A stretch of DNA of 64,000 nucleotides, from positions 2,598,001-2,662,000 of the forward strand of contig NZ_CP072141.1 of NCBI RefSeq assembly GCF_019355555.1, given 5' to 3'. The position numbers and the translations under genes are program-made. The notes under the pieces are model-generated. The model did not search any database, had not been told where the DNA came from, and was given only the letters and a program-made list of their open reading frames with translations. The stretch comes from Rhizobium sp. L51/94. GTDB taxonomy: Bacteria; Pseudomonadota; Alphaproteobacteria; Rhizobiales; Rhizobiaceae. Below, piece by piece: positions 18,351 to 27,415 of the stretch (the stretch's first letter is position 1; the number at the start of each line of letters is the position of its first letter).

Positions 18351-19256
18351 TCAGCCCCCACCACCAAGTGTCACGGACATGAAAGCCCGGAATGTCGCTG
18401 CGGCCGTGGCCATAGGTCGCGCGCGCGCCCAGGCCAGTCCGACATCCATACTGGGGACGGGTTCGATCAGTCTGCGAACTTCGATGCGCTGCCCCTCGAG
18501 AGACCACGGCCGATAAACCATGTCCGACAGGATAGTGACGCCGACACCGGCTGCGACGAGCGAGCGGACGGCCTCGACGGAGCTGGTCGTCAACACGGCA
18601 TTCGGCTTTTTACCGGCAGCATCCCAGTAGCGTGTGGCGGTCGTGCTCGCCTCGTCGACGGTCAGCATCACATAGTCCTCCTGCGCGACGTCGGCGAGGC
18701 TGATTTCGGTCCGTGAAAGCAGGTGGTGATCGGCCGAGAGCCAAAGTCGGCGTGACGATCGCAGCAGCAGTTCCTGTTCGAGTTCGTCCGAATTCGCCAG
18801 GTTGGAGACCAGCATGATCGCGATATCCAGGTCGCCGCTGGCCAGCTGTCGCTCGACTTCGGCGCGGGGCAATTCCCTGATCTCCACCGAGATATGCGGG
18901 TAGGTCTTCCGGAAGCGCGCGTAGTATTTCGACATGAAGTAGCCGGTCACCGTGTAAGTCATGCCCATGGTCAGTTTTCCCGACAGTTCCGCACGCTCGC
19001 GCAGAGGGCTGTGAACCGCAGCGGCGACCGCTCCGGTGATGATCCGTGCGTGATCGAGGAACCGGGCGCCCTCCATCGTCAGCCGCACACCTCCATGCGT
19101 CCTCTCCAGAAGCTTGACCCCAAGCTCCTCTTCCAGCGATTTTATCGCTGCCGTTACCGCCGATTGGGAGATGTTGAGGTTGACGGCCGCGTGGCTCACT
19201 TGTCCACTTTCTGCAGACGCAATAAAATAATCCAGTTGTTTCAGCGTGATGCTCAT
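18351..19256 (-). CDS. LysR-family regulator divergent from the carboxylase/transport locus
   Basis: A 301-residue LysR regulator: winged helix-turn-helix in residues 1-60 (LDYFIASAESGQVSHAAVNLNISQ, quoted in part), then the periplasmic-binding-like effector domain. It is transcribed divergently from pxpA, with 135 bases between the starts, the standard arrangement for control of the neighbouring operon. The inducer is probably the compound imported or degraded by genes 19392-28618, but nothing in the sequence identifies it. The C-terminus is short and Gly-rich (TLGGGG). Confidence 0.9.
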   Translation of the reverse strand: MSITLKQLDYFIASAESGQVSHAAVNLNISQSAVTAAIKSLEEELGVKLLERTHGGVRLTMEGARFLDHARIITGAVAAAVHSPLRERAELSGKLTMGMTYTVTGYFMSKYYARFRKTYPHISVEIRELPRAEVERQLASGDLDIAIMLVSNLANSDELEQELLLRSSRRLWLSADHHLLSRTEISLADVAQEDYVMLTVDEASTTATRYWDAAGKKPNAVLTTSSVEAVRSLVAAGVGVTILSDMVYRPWSLEGQRIEVRRLIEPVPSMDVGLAWARARPMATAAATFRAFMSVTLGGGG

Positions 19257-19391
19257 ATCTGTTCCACCAATTTCTTATTATCGTTTTTTTCGATATTACA
19301 TTACGAAAATTACTATTTCACAAGAGGCAAAAGCTCGGACAAGATTTGTGCAACGCCGCAAAGACGGCAGCTTATAAGGGGCACGACAACG
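19257..19391. promoter_or_regulatory. Divergent LysR / pxpA control region
   Basis: An AT-rich 135-base spacer in GC-rich surroundings. It contains TCG-ATATTACATTA-CGA (about 19292-19308), an inverted arrangement of TCG/CGA around an AT core that is a possible LysR contact site. Assignment is by position and composition only. Confidence 0.45.
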
Positions 19392-20114
19392 ATGAGCGTC
19401 ACGCTGAACTGTGACATGGGAGAGAGCTTTGGCCTTTACAGGCTGGGCGACGACGCCGGGCTTATGCCGCTTATTGATGCGGCGAATGTGGCCTGCGGCT
19501 TCCATGCATCCGATCCCGACCATATGCGAACAACAGTCCTCCGCGCCAAGGAGCATGGCGTCAAAGTCGGGGCACACCCGTCGCTTCCTGATCTCCAGGG
19601 TTTTGGCCGACGCGAGATGAAGATGAGCCGGCAGGAGATCGCCAACTCGGTCATCTACCAGGTCGGCGCGCTGCTCGGTTTCCTGAAAGCGGAAAACATG
19701 CCGCTCAATCACATCAAACCGCATGGCAGCCTTTACAACATGGCCGCCCGCCAGGAAGAAGTTGCTCAAGGCATATGTGATGCGGCAGAGGTGTTCGGTG
19801 TGCCGGTGTTCGGCATGACAGGTACCCTGCACGAAAGCATCTACCCGCAGCGCGGCATCCGCTTCATCCCGGAATTCTATGCCGATCTCGACTATACGCC
19901 GGCGGGTGCGCTGATCGTCACGCGCGAGCATCCGGCCATGGATCCGGAGCTGATGGCGTCCCGCTGCGTGCGCGCATTGACGGACAAGCAGGGCACGGCT
20001 ACCGACGGCAGTCTCTTCCCGGTTGGCTGCGAAACGATTTGCGTGCATTCAGATACGCCGAACGCTATCGATATTGCCAAGGCCGTGCGCAGCGCAATCG
20101 CGCCCTGGCACTGA
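19392..20114 (+). CDS. pxpA: LamB/YcsF family hydrolase (5-oxoprolinase subunit A type)
   Basis: A 240-residue LamB/YcsF protein. Hallmarks are LNCDMGESFG at the N-terminus, NVACGFHASDP, GVKVGAHPSLPDLQGFGRR, and HIKPHGSLYN. In 5-oxoprolinase this subunit works with PxpB and PxpC in ATP-dependent lactam opening; the fold is a metal-dependent, deacetylase-like barrel. Here it is the first gene of an operon that also encodes biotin carboxylase and a biotin carrier, which classical PxpABC does not need. The start ATG is fixed by the family N-terminus; the frame is open far upstream across the LysR gene. Confidence 0.92.
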   Translation: MSVTLNCDMGESFGLYRLGDDAGLMPLIDAANVACGFHASDPDHMRTTVLRAKEHGVKVGAHPSLPDLQGFGRREMKMSRQEIANSVIYQVGALLGFLKAENMPLNHIKPHGSLYNMAARQEEVAQGICDAAEVFGVPVFGMTGTLHESIYPQRGIRFIPEFYADLDYTPAGALIVTREHPAMDPELMASRCVRALTDKQGTATDGSLFPVGCETICVHSDTPNAIDIAKAVRSAIAPWH

Positions 20115-20188
20115 TTTCGGCGGCCGCCACCTATGGCGGCCTTATTGCCTGCATCCATCTCGCATTGTCGGAACAGGAGACCCATTCC

Positions 20189-20422
20189 ATGCCACAGATC
20201 CTTTCACCGCTTCCCGGAACGTTCTACCGCAGTGCGGCACCTGGCCAGCCACCTTTGAAGGCCGACGGCGACGATGTCGCGATTGGCGACGTCATCGGCC
20301 TGATCGAGGTGATGAAGTCCTTCCACGAGGTCAAGGCAGAGGTTGCCGGTAGCGGGATTTCCTTCCTTGTCGATAACGAAGACCCTGTCATGGCAGGCGC
20401 ACCGCTGGCGGACGTCGGCTGA
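20189..20422 (+). CDS. Small biotin carboxyl carrier protein
   Basis: A 77-residue biotinyl domain only. It begins with ILSPLPGTFYR and carries the biotinylation motif IEVMKSF, with Lys as the attachment site, followed by a hairpin copy ending in VMAGAPLADVG. Unlike AccB it has no N-terminal linker or extra thumb-bearing region, so it resembles the carrier end of multi-domain carboxylases. AGGAGA lies 8 bases before ATG. Its stop overlaps the start of the biotin carboxylase gene (TGATG). It should need BirA for modification; no birA is in the window. Confidence 0.88.
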   Translation: MPQILSPLPGTFYRSAAPGQPPLKADGDDVAIGDVIGLIEVMKSFHEVKAEVAGSGISFLVDNEDPVMAGAPLADVG

Positions 20423-21786
20423 TGCTGAAGAAGTTGCTGATAGCCAATCGCGGCGAGATCGCAGTGCGCGTCATCCGCGCTGCCAAGGACCTCGGTATTG
20501 CGACGGTAGCAGTTTATTCCACGGCCGACGCGGATGCGTTGCATGTTCAGCTTGCAGACGAAGCCGTCAACATCGGTCCACCGGCAGCCAAGAAGTCCTA
20601 CCTGAACATCGAGGCCCTGTTGGCGGCAGCCCGCGACACCGGTTGTGACAGCATTCATCCGGGCTACGGCTTCCTTGCCGAAAATGCCGAGTTTTCCGAT
20701 GCTGTGACGGCGGCAGGCCTCGTCTTCGTTGGCCCCTCCGGCAATGCAATCCGCTTGATGGGCGACAAGGTTTCGGCGCGCCTCGCTGCGTCTGCTGCCG
20801 GCGTTCCCGTCGTTCCGGGTTCGGTCGGTCGCGTCGAAAGCATCGAGGCAGCGCGGGACGTTCTGGCAGAGACCGGTTTCCCGGTAATGATCAAGGCCGC
20901 TGCCGGCGGTGGCGGACGCGGCATCCGCATCGCCAATTCGTCAGCCGAGTTCGAGCAGGCCTATCCGCAGGCCCAGGCCGAAGCCCTGGCTGCTTTCGGG
21001 GACGGAGGCCTTTACATGGAGAAGGTCATAGGCCGTGCCCGCCATATCGAGGTGCAGGTGCTTGCCGATGGCCATAATGCGGTCCATTGCTACGAGCGGG
21101 AATGCTCGCTGCAACGTCGTCGCCAGAAAGTCTGGGAGGAGGCGCCTTCGCAAGCCCTCTCAGATGCGCTGCGCGAAGAACTCTGCGCCTCGGCCGTAGC
21201 GCTCGCAAAGGCCGTCGCCTATTCCGGCGCGGGGACAGTCGAATACCTCTACGACGATGCTGCCGACCGCTTCTATTTCATCGAAATGAACACCCGTATC
21301 CAGGTTGAACATCCCGTGACCGAGGCTGTGACCGGCATCGATCTCGTGGCGGAGATGCTGCGGATTGCCGGCGGCGAGCCATTGCGATTGTCCCAAGCCG
21401 ATATCAGGGTCAGCGGACACGCAATCGAAGTGCGGCTGAATGCGGAAGATCCCGCCAAGGACTTTGCGCCGTTTCCGGGCAAGGTCGGCGATCTCAGAAT
21501 ACCCGGCGGCCCCGGCGTTCGCTTCGATTCGATGCTCTACGCCGGTTACCAGGTGCCGCCCTTCTACGATTCACTTCTCGCCAAGCTGATCGTCCACGCA
21601 GAGACCCGGGAAGGGGCGATTGCGCGGCTGCAAAGGGCATTGGGCGAACTCAAGATCTCGGGCATGAAGACGACCAAGCCGCTGTTTCTGGCACTTGCCG
21701 CAGATCCGGCAGTCCAATCAGGAGACGTGCATACGCGCTGGCTGGAAGGCTGGCTTGTCGAAAACGCAGCGGCGCTTGCCAGCTGA
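20422..21786 (+). CDS. Biotin carboxylase subunit
   Basis: A 454-residue ATP-grasp biotin carboxylase (AccC-like). Seen in order: [31 protein letters not shown], the glycine-rich ATP loop AAAGGGGRGIR, ERECSLQRRRQK, and [13 protein letters not shown] with the catalytic Arg/Glu. It carboxylates biotin on the carrier at the cost of ATP. It is embedded between the carrier gene and pxpB/pxpC, so its carboxyl group is probably passed to the KipI/KipA-type transferase, not used for acetyl-CoA. It is distinct from the pccA-type carboxylase at the right window edge. Confidence 0.92.
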   Translation: MLKKLLIANRGEIAVRVIRAAKDLGIATVAVYSTADADALHVQLADEAVNIGPPAAKKSYLNIEALLAAARDTGCDSIHPGYGFLAENAEFSDAVTAAGLVFVGPSGNAIRLMGDKVSARLAASAAGVPVVPGSVGRVESIEAARDVLAETGFPVMIKAAAGGGGRGIRIANSSAEFEQAYPQAQAEALAAFGDGGLYMEKVIGRARHIEVQVLADGHNAVHCYERECSLQRRRQKVWEEAPSQALSDALREELCASAVALAKAVAYSGAGTVEYLYDDAADRFYFIEMNTRIQVEHPVTEAVTGIDLVAEMLRIAGGEPLRLSQADIRVSGHAIEVRLNAEDPAKDFAPFPGKVGDLRIPGGPGVRFDSMLYAGYQVPPFYDSLLAKLIVHAETREGAIARLQRALGELKISGMKTTKPLFLALAADPAVQSGDVHTRWLEGWLVENAAALAS

Positions 21787-21798
21787 AAAGGAGAACCG

Positions 21799-22674
21799 AT
21801 GTCGATACGCTTCAACTTCGGCGGTGACGAACACATCTTCGGCGAGGTGTCCGAGGAAATGTCGCTCACTTCGTTCTTCACCGGCCTTTCGATGATCAAC
21901 GCGGTTCGCGAGGCCGGTATCCGAGGGGTCACGGAGACCTGCCCGGCCAATGCGAGCTTCCAGATCCGCTTCGATCCGGATGTCATTTCGCCGCAAGATC
22001 TTCTGAAAGAACTGCAGTCAATGGAAGACGCCGCGTCGAAATCCGACGCCGCGCTTAAAACACGCATCATCGAGCTTCCCGTCTATTTCCAGGATCCCTG
22101 GACCCACGAGACGGAAATGCGCTTCCGCGAGCGTCATCAGGACCCCAGCGCGACGGACCTCGAATATTCGGCCCGCATAAACGGATACGCCACGATCGAG
22201 GAATTCATCGCCGCCTATTCCGGTCAGCCCTGGTTCGTTTCCATGGTCGGCTTCGTGGCGGGCCTGCCATGGCTCTACCAGATGGTGGAGCGCAAGAAGC
22301 AGATCGAGGCGCCGAAATACCTGCGTCCCCGTACGGACACACCGAAACTCACCGTCGGTCACGGCGGCTGCTTTGCGGCGATCTATTCGGTACGCGGCGC
22401 CGGCGGCTACCAGATGTACGGCGTCACGCCGGCACCGATCTATGACCCGACCCGCAAGATCCGCTATCTCACCGACGAGATGTGCCTCTTCAAGCCGGGT
22501 GACATCGTCAAGTTCAAGTCGATCACGCGTGACGAATACGATGGCACGCTTGAGGAAATCGAGGCGAACCGCTGGCAGCCCACGACGCGCGATTGCACCT
22601 TCAAGCTCACCGACTTCAACAAAGACATGCTTGGTACCAATGTCCAACTGATGGAGCTTCTCAATGGCCGTTAA
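21799..22674 (+). CDS. pxpB: Carboxyltransferase subunit 1 / 5-oxoprolinase subunit B (KipI-like)
   Basis: A 291-residue allophanate-hydrolase subunit 1 (AHS1) family protein. The core PVYFQDPW, RINGYATIEEFIAAYSGQPW, VGFVAGLPWLYQM and GAGGYQMYGVTPAPIYDP are typical. It is longer than stand-alone PxpB proteins and keeps a C-terminal extension (CTFKLTDFNKDMLG onward), as in the fused AHS1 domain of urea carboxylases. With the next gene it should form the carboxyltransferase that moves carboxyl from biotin to substrate. GAAAAGGAG lies 5 bases before ATG. The last 11 bases overlap pxpC. Confidence 0.88.
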   Translation: MSIRFNFGGDEHIFGEVSEEMSLTSFFTGLSMINAVREAGIRGVTETCPANASFQIRFDPDVISPQDLLKELQSMEDAASKSDAALKTRIIELPVYFQDPWTHETEMRFRERHQDPSATDLEYSARINGYATIEEFIAAYSGQPWFVSMVGFVAGLPWLYQMVERKKQIEAPKYLRPRTDTPKLTVGHGGCFAAIYSVRGAGGYQMYGVTPAPIYDPTRKIRYLTDEMCLFKPGDIVKFKSITRDEYDGTLEEIEANRWQPTTRDCTFKLTDFNKDMLGTNVQLMELLNGR

Positions 22675-23635
22675 AGTCATCAGTCCCGGCCTTGCGACCT
22701 CCGTGCAGGACCTCGGTCGCCCCGGCTATTATCACGTCGGCATCCCCGAAGGCGGCGGCATGGACCGGTTTTCGAGCCGTATGGCAAACCTGCTTGTCGG
22801 CAACGACGCAGGAGCAGCGGTCCTCGAAGCGACGTTCATGGGGCCTGAGCTGGAGTTCACTCAACCGGCCGTGGTCGCCATCACCGGCGGCGAGTTGCCG
22901 CCCAAGGTCAACGGCGAGGAGCGCCCAACCTGGGAAAGCTTCGAGGTCAAGGCGGGCGGCCGTCTCTCCTTTGGCTACCTCAAATCCGGCGCGCGCGCCT
23001 ATATTGCGATTTCGGGCGGCATCGACGTGCCCGTCGTGCTCGGGTCCCGCTCCACCTACGTGCTGGGCGCGCTCGGCGGCTTTGAAGGCCGCGTGCTGAA
23101 AGCCGGTGACGAGCTTCCCATCGGGCAGGCAACCGGTACCGCCGGCCGCTCGCTACCAGCGGCCCTGCGCGGCCTCGGCGCGATGCCGGCAGAACTGCGC
23201 ATGCTGCCCGGCATCTACTGGCACAGGATCACCGAGGCTGCAGGAAAGCGGTTCTTCGAGGATACCTGGAAGGTAGCCCCAGAGGCAGATCGCATCGGCT
23301 ACCGCTTTCGTGGGGGTACACCGCTGGAATTCATGCCCCGTGAACAGCCTTTTGGTGCAGGTTCCGACCCTTCCAATATCGTCGATGCCTGCTACCCCTA
23401 TGGCTCGGTTCAGGTGCCGAGCGGCACGGAGCCGATCGTCCTCCACCGTGACGCCGTATCGGGCGGTGGCTACATGATGCTCGGCGTGGTGATTTCGGCA
23501 GACATGGATCGCATCGCCCAGATGCAGCCCCATACGCCAGCGCGCTTCGTTCCCGTCACCCTCGAGGAAGCTCTTGCTGCGCGCGCCGATCGCCGCGCCG
23601 AACTCCGGAAGGCGGAAGACTACCTGACCGCCTGA
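22664..23635 (+). CDS. pxpC: Carboxyltransferase subunit 2 / 5-oxoprolinase subunit C (KipA-like)
   Basis: A 323-residue AHS2-family protein of the cyclophilin-like fold. Typical segments are VISPGLATSVQDLGRPGYYH, GIPEGGGMDRFSSRMANLLVGN, KSGARAYIAISGGIDVPVVLGSRSTY and the late DAVSGGGYMMLGVVI. It pairs with PxpB/KipI, and in urea carboxylase the same two domains make the carboxyltransferase active site. Translation is coupled to pxpB by an 11-base overlap. The 262-base gap to the ABC transporter genes has no visible strong terminator, so the operon may continue. Confidence 0.9.
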   Translation: MAVKVISPGLATSVQDLGRPGYYHVGIPEGGGMDRFSSRMANLLVGNDAGAAVLEATFMGPELEFTQPAVVAITGGELPPKVNGEERPTWESFEVKAGGRLSFGYLKSGARAYIAISGGIDVPVVLGSRSTYVLGALGGFEGRVLKAGDELPIGQATGTAGRSLPAALRGLGAMPAELRMLPGIYWHRITEAAGKRFFEDTWKVAPEADRIGYRFRGGTPLEFMPREQPFGAGSDPSNIVDACYPYGSVQVPSGTEPIVLHRDAVSGGGYMMLGVVISADMDRIAQMQPHTPARFVPVTLEEALAARADRRAELRKAEDYLTA

Positions 23636-23897
23636 GGCAGCGGCCCGCGACCGGTCAGGACCGGGCGAGGGAAGGGACGAGGCTAAGGTCGGCGCGAGCC
23701 GGCCCTTCGAAGCGCCAGCCGACAAAGGCTGGCACGCGCAACAACAAGACAAAGCCGGTAAACGGCGAGACTTTGGCAGCCGAGTGGTCCGCAGAGATCG
23801 CCGGTACCGAAAAAGGGGAACATAGCTAGACTCGGCAGGCTGTAACACGGCCGGACCCGTCGTTCCCTTTCCATCGGTAACACAAGGAACTGGGAAC

Positions 23898-24650
23898 ATG
23901 GTTGAACTGAGCGCGCAAAACATATCGGTCGCCTTTGCAGGGCTCAAGGCGCTGTCGTCGGTGACGCTCGACATCACGCCCGGACATATCAGCGGACTGA
24001 TCGGCCCGAACGGTGCCGGCAAGACGACGCTCGTCAACGTCCTCACCGGATTTCAGGCGCCGACGGAGGGCGAAGTGAAGCTCGATGGAGCATCGCTCAA
24101 TCGCCTCAAGCCGCATCAGGTGCGCCGCAGGGGCATCGCCCGAACGTTCCAGGGCGGGCGCCTGTTTCGCGACCTCGCGGTCGTCGACAATCTGGAAGTG
24201 ACCGGCGTCGGGCTCGGCATGAGCCGGCGCGCCGCCGTCGCCGAAGCTGAGGCCATGCTCGACTGGATGGGCATCGGATCGCTCGGTTCGCGTATCGCCG
24301 GAACGCTTCCCTACACGGACGAGCGCCGGGTCGCTATCGGCCGCGCGCTGATGGGCCGCCCAGCCTACATCCTTCTCGACGAGCCCGCCGCCGGCATGAG
24401 CAGCCAGGAGGCGGCCGACTTGTCGTCCCTTGTGCGCAAGATCGCCCGCGAACTCGGCTGCGGCGTGCTGATCATCGAGCACAATGTCGGTCTCGTCCTC
24501 GGTCTCTGCGACCACATCGTCGTGCTCGATTCCGGTGCTGTCATAGAGGAGGGGACACCGACTGCGATCCGCAACAGCGAAAAGGTCCGCCACGCCTACA
24601 TGGGGACCGCTGCTGACACACCGCTACCGGTCGTGGAGGTGCTGCTATGA
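23898..24650 (+). CDS. ABC transporter ATPase, LivG type (altered signature)
   Basis: A 250-residue branched-chain-amino-acid-type ATPase. Walker A is GPNGAGKTT, Walker B is YILLDEP followed by AAGM, and the H-loop His is in IIEHNVGLV. The ABC signature is unusual: LPYTDERRVAIGRAL instead of LSYG[DE]QRR, with Ser to Pro and Gly to Thr changes. Its partner LivF-type ATPase has a normal LSGGQ, so the heterodimer may have one normal and one weakened site. The stop overlaps the next start (ATGA). It is the first of five transporter genes. Confidence 0.92.
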   Translation: MVELSAQNISVAFAGLKALSSVTLDITPGHISGLIGPNGAGKTTLVNVLTGFQAPTEGEVKLDGASLNRLKPHQVRRRGIARTFQGGRLFRDLAVVDNLEVTGVGLGMSRRAAVAEAEAMLDWMGIGSLGSRIAGTLPYTDERRVAIGRALMGRPAYILLDEPAAGMSSQEAADLSSLVRKIARELGCGVLIIEHNVGLVLGLCDHIVVLDSGAVIEEGTPTAIRNSEKVRHAYMGTAADTPLPVVEVLL

Positions 24651-25381
24651 GCCTGCTGGTTCTCGCCGATATCGAGGTTCGCTACGGTCGCCTGACGGCC
24701 GTGCGCGGCGTGTCGTTTTCCATCAGGGATGGTGATACGGTTTTCATTACCGGGCCAAACGGCGCCGGCAAGTCATCGTTGCTCCGCGCAATTGCCGGCG
24801 TCACGCCCGCCTTTGCAGGGACGATCGATTTCGACGGCTACAATATCACCGGCCGCGCGCCGGAGGATATTGCCCGCCTCGGCTTTTCGCTGGTGCCTGA
24901 GGGCCGGGATGTCTTCGGTTCGCTGACCATCGAGGAAAATCTGCTGGTCGGCACCGGAATGAAGGCAAAGGATCGCGGCTGGAAGGCCAAGGTCGCCGAG
25001 GATCTCGAGGCGGTCTACCAGACATTCCCGATGCTGAAGGAACGCCGCAACGGCCAGGCCGGCCTGCTGTCCGGCGGCCAGCAGCAGATGCTCGTCATCG
25101 GCCGGGCGCTGATGACCAATCCGCGCCTTATCGCCATCGACGAGCCGTCGCTCGGGCTGGCGCCCAATATCACCGACCAGGTGTACGAGCGGCTGATTGC
25201 CCTGCAGGCGCTGCGCAAGTTGACGCTGCTGATCGTTGAACAGAGTTCCACCCGCGCCAATCTCGTCGGCGGTCGAATGCTGCTGATGCGCGGTGGCGAG
25301 ATCGTGCTCGACGGCGACGCGCGCGAACTCGGCACCAGCGAGGCCATCCAGGCCGCCTATTTCGGCTACGAGGACAAGTGA
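24647..25381 (+). CDS. ABC transporter ATPase, LivF type
   Basis: A 244-residue second ATPase of the importer. It has Walker A GPNGAGKSS, the LivF hallmark LVPEGRDVFGSLTIEENL, a normal signature LLSGGQQQM, and Walker B LIAIDEPSLGLAP. It overlaps the LivG-type gene by 4 bases and ends one base before the permease start, consistent with a single transcript and equimolar subunits. Confidence 0.94.
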   Translation: MSLLVLADIEVRYGRLTAVRGVSFSIRDGDTVFITGPNGAGKSSLLRAIAGVTPAFAGTIDFDGYNITGRAPEDIARLGFSLVPEGRDVFGSLTIEENLLVGTGMKAKDRGWKAKVAEDLEAVYQTFPMLKERRNGQAGLLSGGQQQMLVIGRALMTNPRLIAIDEPSLGLAPNITDQVYERLIALQALRKLTLLIVEQSSTRANLVGGRMLLMRGGEIVLDGDARELGTSEAIQAAYFGYEDK

Positions 25382-25382
25382 G

Positions 25383-26288
25383 ATGTTGCAGATCGTATTT
25401 GACTCGCTGTCACTCGGTTCGCTCTACGCGCTCGGCGCCCTCGGCATCGCGCTGATCTTCGGCGTCATGCGCCTGGTGAATTTCGCCCACGGGGACGTCA
25501 TCGCCTTCTGCGTCTTCGCATTGCTCTGGCCATCCACGGATGCGATGGCCATCGTCTTTGCCGGAAACCTGCCATGGTACCTGCTGGTGCCGCTCGTGCT
25601 TGCTACCGGTGCTGCGCTGTCGGTCCTCTGCGAAGTCGTCGTCTTCCGCCGTTTTCGCCGTGCCAACCCGGCCACCATGATGATCGCCTCTTTCGCACTC
25701 GGCTTCGTCATCCGCTACTTCCTGCTGATGCTCTTCACGAGCCGCCCGAAGTCGATCTCGCTGCTGCCCATGCTCTCGCAACCGGTGGAGATCTTCGGCG
25801 CCCGGCTGCCTCTGCTGCAGCTGATCACCATCGTCGCGACAGTGTTGATCCTGATCGCCCTTTCGCTCTTCCTGCGCCGCACGAGGTTCGGGCTGGAAAT
25901 GCGCGCAGCCGCCGAAAACTTCTCGATGGCACGGATGCTCGGGGTGAGGGCCAACCGGGTGATCATGGGGGCCTTCGCATTGTCCGGAGCGCTGGCTGGC
26001 GCAATCTCGCTGATCTTCGTCTGCCAGACAGGCACCGCCGATATCCAGATGGGTGGGGCGATCATGCTGATGGCATTCATCGCAACCGTGATCGGCGGCC
26101 TCGGCAGTCTTCCGGGTGCAGTGCTTGCCGGCTTCCTGCTGGGTGCTGCCTCCGTCATCATGCAGGTGGTGTTGCCGATCGATGCGCGTCCGTTCCGTGA
26201 TGCCTTCGTCTATGGCGCCGTCATCCTCGTCCTCCTCTTCCGTCCGCAAGGTCTGATCGCCGCGCGCGGCACCAAGGAAAGGGTCTGA
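25383..26288 (+). CDS. ABC transporter permease, LivH type
   Basis: A 301-residue inner-membrane permease with about eight hydrophobic segments. It contains the LivH-type start SLGSLYALGALGIALIFGVM, GRLxN-like VNFAHGDVIAF, and the coupling segment RRTRFGLEMRAAAENFSMARMLGV. ATG 25383 lies one base after the upstream stop. The other half of the channel is the next gene. The family imports branched-chain amino acids, amides, urea and related small polar molecules; the substrate cannot be told from sequence. Confidence 0.93.
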   Translation: MLQIVFDSLSLGSLYALGALGIALIFGVMRLVNFAHGDVIAFCVFALLWPSTDAMAIVFAGNLPWYLLVPLVLATGAALSVLCEVVVFRRFRRANPATMMIASFALGFVIRYFLLMLFTSRPKSISLLPMLSQPVEIFGARLPLLQLITIVATVLILIALSLFLRRTRFGLEMRAAAENFSMARMLGVRANRVIMGAFALSGALAGAISLIFVCQTGTADIQMGGAIMLMAFIATVIGGLGSLPGAVLAGFLLGAASVIMQVVLPIDARPFRDAFVYGAVILVLLFRPQGLIAARGTKERV

Positions 26289-26291
26289 TCC

Positions 26292-27374
26292 ATGACCACT
26301 GCTACCGCTCCCGCCTTGCCGGCCGAACTGGCATCGCCGCGCAAGCCCGCACCCTTCGCGCTCGCCCGGCGCACGATCATGACGCCGATCCTGCTGTCTC
26401 TGCTCATGCTGGCGATCGCCGTGCTGACCGTCATGACCGGCTCGCGTCCGTTCAACCAGGCGGTGATCGATGTCTTCGTCCGCATCACCCTGGTCGTCGG
26501 GCTCTATATCTTCATCGGCAACTCCGGGGTCCTCAGCTTCGGCCATATCGGATTTACCTGCATGGGTGCCTATGCCGCAGCGTGGCTGACCATCAGCCCG
26601 ATGATGAAGAAGAGCGCGCTTCCGGGCTTGCCCGGGTGGCTGCTCGAGACGCGTCTTCCATACTGGGAGTCTGCGATCATCGCGGCGATCTTTGCCGGGC
26701 TGGCGGCCTTGGTGTTCGGGCGGGTGCTGATGCGCCTGTCGGGCATTGCAGCCTCGATCGCCACCTTCGCGATGCTGGCGATGATCAATACCATCTACTC
26801 CAACTGGCAGGACGTCACCGGCGCGACGTCGTCGGTGGTGGGCATTCCCATCGTCCGCCTCATCTGGCCTTACGTGGGTGCTGCCGTCCTCGCCATCTTC
26901 ATCGCTTGGGCCCATGCCATCTCCCGCTCGGGACTGGCCTTGCGCGCCGCCCGCGACGAGCCGACCGCAGCAGCGGCCTCGGGCGTCGACATCCCGAAGG
27001 AACGGTTGGTCGCGTTTACCATCTCAGGCGTGGTCATGGGTCTCGGAGGCGCTCTGATGGCGCATTCGATCGGCGTCGTCACGCCCGACAATTTCTACCT
27101 CGGCCTCACCTTCATCACGCTTTCCATGCTCGTCGTCGGCGGCATGAGCAGCCTTTCCGGCGCGGTGATCGGCGTGGTCCTTCTCTCTGCCCTCATCCAG
27201 GCTCTGCGCTGGCTGGAGGCGGGTGTCCCCGTGGGCACAGTCACCCTCGCTCTTCCCAAGGGGCTCCAGGAGATCGCCCTCGGTGTCATCATGATCGTAA
27301 TTCTCGCGCTTCGTCCTGCCGGCTTGATAGGCAATCGCGAGATCACGTTTTTCAGGCGTAAACATAACAAATAG
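26292..27374 (+). CDS. ABC transporter permease, LivM type
   Basis: A 360-residue permease with a Pro/Ala-rich cytoplasmic N-terminus (about 35 residues) and around nine hydrophobic segments. Typical features: NSGVLSFGHIGFTCMGAYAAAW and the ATPase-contact loop SRSGLALRAARDEPTAAAASGVD (quoted in part). It follows the LivH-type gene after 3 bases. The C-terminus is basic. It completes the membrane domain of the importer. Confidence 0.93.
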   Translation: MTTATAPALPAELASPRKPAPFALARRTIMTPILLSLLMLAIAVLTVMTGSRPFNQAVIDVFVRITLVVGLYIFIGNSGVLSFGHIGFTCMGAYAAAWLTISPMMKKSALPGLPGWLLETRLPYWESAIIAAIFAGLAALVFGRVLMRLSGIAASIATFAMLAMINTIYSNWQDVTGATSSVVGIPIVRLIWPYVGAAVLAIFIAWAHAISRSGLALRAARDEPTAAAASGVDIPKERLVAFTISGVVMGLGGALMAHSIGVVTPDNFYLGLTFITLSMLVVGGMSSLSGAVIGVVLLSALIQALRWLEAGVPVGTVTLALPKGLQEIALGVIMIVILALRPAGLIGNREITFFRRKHNK

Positions 27375-27415
27375 CCGACGAGGACAACAATCGTCAGGCA
27401 ATAAAGGAGCAGCTA

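Noticed and set aside
25410..26915. 501-codon minus-strand open frame over the LivH/LivM permease genes
   Set aside because: It is opposite two well-supported permease genes, its translation is rich in Asp, Gly, Arg and His with no hydrophobic pattern or family motif, and such frames are expected in GC-rich DNA.
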